A stretch of 64,000 nucleotides of DNA, from positions 3,844,001-3,908,000 of the forward strand of contig CP030884.1 in assembly GCA_006969385.1 (NCBI GenBank), written 5' to 3'. Positions 60,549 through 64,000 of this stretch are shown here, one piece after another. The stretch's first letter is position 1. Every line of letters begins with the position of its first letter. The DNA is from Planctomycetaceae bacterium. GTDB lineage: Bacteria; Planctomycetota; Phycisphaerae; UBA1845; UTPLA1. The position numbers and the translations under genes are program-made. The notes beneath the pieces are model-generated. The model was not told the DNA's origin, did no database searches, and saw only the letters and a program-made list of their open reading frames with translations.

Positions 60549-61037
60549 ATGACTCGCGAGAAAATCGTTCGAACATACGCGATTTGTGTTTTATCGTTGG
60601 TTGGCTTGGGCGCGATCGGTAGTGCCGGATATCTCTACTTTCAATTCCGCGTGGACGATCAGATTCGCAACTGCAACGAAAGATTGCGAACCCTTTACGA
60701 CGTGGCGCTGAAAGCGGATCGAACATTGATTCAATCTAAAGCTGGGCTGCTCGCGGCGAACAATAATCATTCAATCGACTGTTCAGGTTGCGGGCGCGCT
60801 TTCGAATACAGACCAATCGCTGGCAAGGTCAATTTGGATGGCGAATCTGTCGATGGCGTCATCATGTATCGGATGATCGCATGGTGCCCCGAGCCATGCC
60901 ATACGAATGGCCGTGTCGTTCTCTTTGAAAACGGTAATCATGATTTGTTGCCGGAAGCGTATTTTCAGGAGTGCGTAGAGCGATCTCATTACGGTGAATT
61001 GCGCCGCGATGCGGCCGATGGTGGGGCGGCCTATTGA
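60549..61037 (+). CDS. Hypothetical membrane-anchored protein
   Basis: A 162-residue protein with one N-terminal hydrophobic helix (YAICVLSLVGLGAIGSAGYLYF) and an exported C-terminal domain with two cysteine pairs (IDCSGCGRAF; WCPEPCHTNGRVVLFENGNHDLL). The end HTNGRVVLFENGNHDLL recalls the short conserved tail of planctomycete prepilin-like proteins, but the N-terminal cleavage pattern is not clear. It is flanked by perfect 23-base inverted repeats. Confidence 0.62.
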   Translation: MTREKIVRTYAICVLSLVGLGAIGSAGYLYFQFRVDDQIRNCNERLRTLYDVALKADRTLIQSKAGLLAANNNHSIDCSGCGRAFEYRPIAGKVNLDGESVDGVIMYRMIAWCPEPCHTNGRVVLFENGNHDLLPEAYFQECVERSHYGELRRDAADGGAAY

Positions 61038-61076
61038 GCGTTGGTTTGTCGTTACAATGACCGACCGTCGCATGAA

Positions 61077-61099
61077 TTGGTCCGCGATGCGGACCCTAC
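61077..61099. repeat. 23-base repeat, right copy
   Basis: TTGGTCCGCGATGCGGACCCTAC is the exact inverse of 60508-60530. Confidence 0.85.
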
Positions 61100-61136
61100 G
61101 GGGTTCATTTAATTTATACAAATGTGTTGTTTAGGG

Positions 61137-61159
61137 TTGGTCCGCACAGCGGACCCTAC
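61137..61159. repeat. 23-base repeat, third copy
   Basis: TTGGTCCGCACAGCGGACCCTAC has the same orientation as 61077-61099 and the same arms, differing only in the three-base loop. The two lie 60 bases apart (start to start). Confidence 0.85.
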
Positions 61160-61173
61160 AAGAGAATGACGCG

Positions 61174-61629
61174 CTAACTCGCGTCGCCAGCCACCGCTCC
61201 ATCCAACAAAAAATACGTCACCGTCGCCGCGGCGACGGTGCGGCGATTGGTGTCGTAAATGCGCACGTCGACGGGGCAGAGCGTGCGACCGAATTTGATG
61301 ACGCGCGCTTCGACGATGGCGTCGGTGAAGCACGCGGCTAAATATCGAATGTGCAAGTCCGATGTCGTCAGGTGTTTGTCGGCGCCGATGCCGCCCCAGA
61401 TGGCGAGACAGGCCACGCTATCCGCCGCCGTTGCGAGCAGCCCGCCGTGATACGCACCGTACGCGCCGACGAAGCGCTTATCGAGCGGCACGATGGTTTG
61501 GCAATAACCGTGGGCCAACTCGCGCACGTCGAAGCGTAGATTTTGCACGACGGGGATGGGGGCGATGCGTTGCAGGATGGCGTCGCGCTCGGCGGCGCTG
61601 ATGGGCGCGGGCGGGTCATGGGGTAGCAA
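61174..61629 (-). CDS. PaaI-like hot-dog thioesterase
   Basis: A 151-residue protein of the acyl-CoA thioesterase fold: VGAYGAYHGGLLATAADSVACLAIWG is the active-site helix region with HGG, TSDLHIRYLAAC and a late VDVRIYDTNRRTVAAATVTYFL complete the hot dog. The start is TTG 61629, with AAGGA seven bases before; it overlaps the end of the kinase-like gene by 14 bases, so they are coupled. Substrate unknown; possibly aromatic or short-chain CoA esters. Confidence 0.85.
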   Translation of the reverse strand: MLPHDPPAPISAAERDAILQRIAPIPVVQNLRFDVRELAHGYCQTIVPLDKRFVGAYGAYHGGLLATAADSVACLAIWGGIGADKHLTTSDLHIRYLAACFTDAIVEARVIKFGRTLCPVDVRIYDTNRRTVAAATVTYFLLDGAVAGDAS

Positions 61630-62704
61630 GGTCTTCGTCCTTATCGAGCTTGGGTTCGGGGTGAATGGCCGTTTCGATGTCGGCACCGCTGAGGTGTTCG
61701 CCGATCCAACGGGCCTTGCGCCCGACGACGGCGAGAAAGTTGGTGCCGTCCAATCCGGCGATGGTGCCCGAGCGCATGATGGGTCGCAGCGCCTGCGCGA
61801 TGATGGCTTCGATCATGAGGTGCGGAATCGCGTTGAGTTCGGCCTTGGTCAGCACGATCACCTGCTCGTAGCCTTTGAGGAACGCGATTAACCGATCCAT
61901 GTCGACTTCGTTTTGCCAGGTGGTCAGATCGCGACCGCCGGTGATCATCGAAAACTGCAAGCAGCCGTTGGCCACATCCATTACGCGCGGGCGAATGCGC
62001 GCCGAATCGAAGTCGAGCACGGCGCATACGTCGCTGCCTTCGAAGATCAGGTTGCCGGGGTGCCAGTCGGAATGCACGATCTGTCGCTGCCAGTGTGAGA
62101 CGCCGATCTCTTCGGCGGCGGCGGCGGCGGCACGGTATTGCGCCTCGGCGCGGCTGAGGATTTGCGGCGTTTTTTCAAACGCGGAGGCGTCCGGCGGTTT
62201 GTCTTTTAGCAGCAGCCGGCGAATCGTGGTGATCGCTTCGTGCACCATCTCGGAATTGTGATAGTGGCCGGGCGGCGGATCCCAGGGGGATTCAAACTCG
62301 GCGACCAACTTGTGATAGAGGCCGAGTGTGCGACCCGCACTGAAGGTGGCGTCGATGCTTTGGTCGTAGCGATTGCCGCGAATGAATTCGTAGACTTCGT
62401 AGATGCTGTCTTCGTAGGTCAACATCGACAGGCCGTCGTCCGTGGTGGACATCAGCCGCGGCAATGGGAAGTGATGCTTCAGCAAGTGGATTTGTAGCGA
62501 GTGGGCAAAGGCGACGCGCACGGGGTCGTCGCGCTCGGGCCGGCGCTTGAGCAGAAACTTGCCGCGGTCGGTCCGAATCACGGCCTTGGGCGATTCGTGC
62601 GAACCGCGCTCGAACGCGCGGACTTCCGTCACCGTGCCAATGTCGTAATGACCGAGCACCTGATCGACTTCGCGTCGCAAAAGTGTGGAGCGTTTGCCTC
62701 CCAT
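61616..62704 (-). CDS. Aminoglycoside phosphotransferase-family kinase
   Basis: A 362-residue kinase-fold protein. KAVIRTDRGKFLLKRRP holds the ATP-site lysine, YEVYEFIRG is the hinge, IVHSDWHPGNLIFEG near residue 222 is the catalytic loop with Asp, and AVLDFDSARIRP has the metal Asp. The family phosphorylates small molecules such as homoserine, choline or sugars; substrate unknown. ATG 62704 is chosen because upstream in-frame sequence crosses the gap and lacks motifs. It is divergent from mtnP and coupled to the thioesterase. Confidence 0.82.
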   Translation of the reverse strand: MGGKRSTLLRREVDQVLGHYDIGTVTEVRAFERGSHESPKAVIRTDRGKFLLKRRPERDDPVRVAFAHSLQIHLLKHHFPLPRLMSTTDDGLSMLTYEDSIYEVYEFIRGNRYDQSIDATFSAGRTLGLYHKLVAEFESPWDPPPGHYHNSEMVHEAITTIRRLLLKDKPPDASAFEKTPQILSRAEAQYRAAAAAAEEIGVSHWQRQIVHSDWHPGNLIFEGSDVCAVLDFDSARIRPRVMDVANGCLQFSMITGGRDLTTWQNEVDMDRLIAFLKGYEQVIVLTKAELNAIPHLMIEAIIAQALRPIMRSGTIAGLDGTNFLAVVGRKARWIGEHLSGADIETAIHPEPKLDKDEDLATP

Positions 62705-62815
62705 CGTGATTATTGTATCGTGCCAGCCGAGCAGGGCGAAAACGGCGGCGGTCGTTGGCGCCAATTGATTAAAATTGCACGAGACGATCCTCCTTGACGA
62801 CGGGAGCTTTTTCAC

Positions 62816-63709
62816 ATGTCCGAACACTTTATTGGTCTGATCGGCGGCACCGGTTTGGGTCACGCGTTGGCCGACCGACTGGAAGGGGATGCCGTTGCCG
62901 TCGAGACGCCGTTCGGCGCGCCGAGCGCGCCGATATTGGTGGGCGCGCTCGACGGCGTGAGGATCGCATTCCTTCCGCGCCACGGTAAGGACCATTCCTA
63001 TCCGCCGTCGGCGGTGCCGTATCGGGCGAATATCTTTGCATTAAAGAAGCTGGGCGTGACGCACATCATCGCGAGCGGCGCGACGGGTTCGCTGCGCGAA
63101 GAAATACGCCCCGGCGATTTGGTGATTCCCGATCAGGTGATCGATAAGACGTATCGGCGGCGCTCGTCGTTTTTCGATGAGGCCGGCGCCGCGGTGCATG
63201 TCGAGTTTCACGCGCCGTTTTGCCCGCACCTGCGCAGCTTGTTATTGAACGCGGGCAAGGCAGTCGAGGGCACGCCGCCGACGGATGGCGGAACGTACGT
63301 ATGTATGGAAGGGCCGGCGTTTTCGACAGAGGCCGAGTCGCGCATGCATCGCGCGTGGGGCGGCGATTTGATCGGCATGACGTGCATGCCCGAGGCGAAG
63401 CTAGCGCGCGAAGCCGAAATGTGTTTCGGGTTGGTGGCCTTGCCGACGGATTACGATTGTTGGCGACCGCACCCGGAAGGTATGGACGCACGCGAGTTGC
63501 TTAAGGAAATCATGGGCAATTTGGAGGAAGCGACGCGCCGCAGCGTGGCGCTGATCGAGGCGGCGCTGAAGCAGATAACCAAGGTGCCGATGGATTGCGC
63601 CTGTCGCAAGGCGTTGGACTTGGCGGTATGGACGCGACCGGACGCGATTACAGATTCGGTGAAGCGAAAGATGGCGCCCGTGTTGCAGCGTCGATTGAAC
63701 TTGGCCTAA
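62816..63709 (+). CDS. mtnP: S-methyl-5'-thioadenosine phosphorylase
   Basis: A 297-residue enzyme splitting methylthioadenosine into adenine and methylthioribose phosphate in methionine salvage. LIGGTGLG, FLPRHGKDHSYPPSAVPYRANIFALKKLGV and CMEGPAFSTEAESRMHRAWGGDLIGMT are purine-phosphorylase signatures. TDYDCWRPHPEGMD near residue 216 is typical of the MTA-specific branch. GGGAG lies about 10 bases upstream. It complements metK and metG in sulfur metabolism here. Confidence 0.94.
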   Translation: MSEHFIGLIGGTGLGHALADRLEGDAVAVETPFGAPSAPILVGALDGVRIAFLPRHGKDHSYPPSAVPYRANIFALKKLGVTHIIASGATGSLREEIRPGDLVIPDQVIDKTYRRRSSFFDEAGAAVHVEFHAPFCPHLRSLLLNAGKAVEGTPPTDGGTYVCMEGPAFSTEAESRMHRAWGGDLIGMTCMPEAKLAREAEMCFGLVALPTDYDCWRPHPEGMDARELLKEIMGNLEEATRRSVALIEAALKQITKVPMDCACRKALDLAVWTRPDAITDSVKRKMAPVLQRRLNLA

Positions 63710-63721
63710 GGACTTTTTAAT

Positions 63722-64000
63722 GTGACGGATTCGCCACGAGCTGAAACTGACCAAGCGTATGTAGCGGGTTACGACCGATTGATCCTGTTCATCGGCTCGT
63801 TAGCGCATACCGGCTTTGTGCCGTTTGCGTCGGGCACGGTGGCGGTCGCCCTGTGGGGTGTGCCGCTGGCGATCTTGCTGCTGAAGATTTGGCAGGTGAC
63901 GGTGCCGGTTTATGTGGCGATCTGTATTGGCCTGACGCTGTTTTCGATTTGGGTCGCGGGCGAAGCCGACCGCGTGCTGAACGAAAAAGACAGCCGCAAA
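63722..64000 (+). CDS. pgpA: Phosphatidylglycerophosphatase A, N-terminal part
   Basis: The gene runs off the right edge of the window; 93 codons are present. PgpA removes the terminal phosphate from phosphatidylglycerophosphate in the inner membrane. HTGFVPFASGTVAVALWGVPLAILL corresponds to the conserved GxxPxAxGT segment with the following membrane helix, and a second hydrophobic helix (VPVYVAICIGLTLFSIWVAG) follows. It starts at GTG 63722, twelve bases after the mtnP stop, with AAGGA upstream. Confidence 0.8.
   Translation, partial: MTDSPRAETDQAYVAGYDRLILFIGSLAHTGFVPFASGTVAVALWGVPLAILLLKIWQVTVPVYVAICIGLTLFSIWVAGEADRVLNEKDSRK

Overview
The window looks like a chromosomal segment of a planctomycete, most likely of the Phycisphaerae type. 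This is inferred from gene content: PEP-CTERM proteins, secreted proteins ending in dockerin-like calcium-binding repeats, GntR/LacI chimeric regulators, sulfotransferases, a UbiD/UbiX/UbiE set, and dispersed palindromic intergenic repeats. It carries about 55 supported protein genes (two cut by the window edges) and one tRNA-Asp. No plasmid, phage or insertion-sequence machinery was recognised.

Layout. 1-6.6 kb: nadC (partial), birA, a hydrolase, metG, two unknown genes and hom. 6.6-11.1 kb: a surface-polysaccharide group (glycosyltransferase, hexapeptide acyltransferase, flippase, sulfotransferase). 11.1-20 kb: an RhlE-type helicase, a minus-strand ubiD / zinc-ribbon / ubiE / membrane protein / ubiX operon (quinone synthesis), then metK with a promoter and a strong terminator. 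20-23.8 kb: a phosphodiesterase-TPR-sulfotransferase fusion and a PEP-CTERM protein. 24.3-36.7 kb: a secreted carbohydrate-related block (GH97 glucosidase, a probable glycosidase, two dockerin-bearing proteins, a divergent GntR/LacI-type regulator with candidate operators, an SGNH hydrolase). 36.7-37.9 kb: repeat-rich DNA. 37.9-40.8 kb: a small secreted protein and three tandem PEP-CTERM paralogues. 41.0-42.1 kb: a membrane-anchored peroxiredoxin-like gene interrupted by an in-frame TGA, and tRNA-Asp. 42.3-49.5 kb: an exopolysaccharide operon (heparinase-like, nucleotidyltransferase, Wzc-type tyrosine kinase, sugar-phosphate transferase fusion). 49.6-64 kb: mixed housekeeping and regulatory genes (STAS, rsmA, short atpC, wecB, ferredoxin, GAF-SpoIIE phosphatase, mtnP, pgpA partial) with more palindromic repeats.

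The main discovery is at 41030-41833. Reading the TGA at 41483 as selenocysteine joins two halves of a redoxin protein at its peroxidatic cysteine (U-P-Y-C motif). A 6-bp hairpin starting 18 nt after the TGA carries the apical sequence AGGTCT, the same as the SelB-binding loop of the E. coli fdhF SECIS as I recall it. Other notable items are the three-domain phosphodiesterase-TPR-sulfotransferase protein, the sugar transferase whose N-terminus is replaced by a nucleotidyltransferase/left-handed-helix module, the recently duplicated PEP-CTERM trio, and several families of nested inverted repeats.

All functions come from reading motifs by eye. No database search, profile search or folding program was run.
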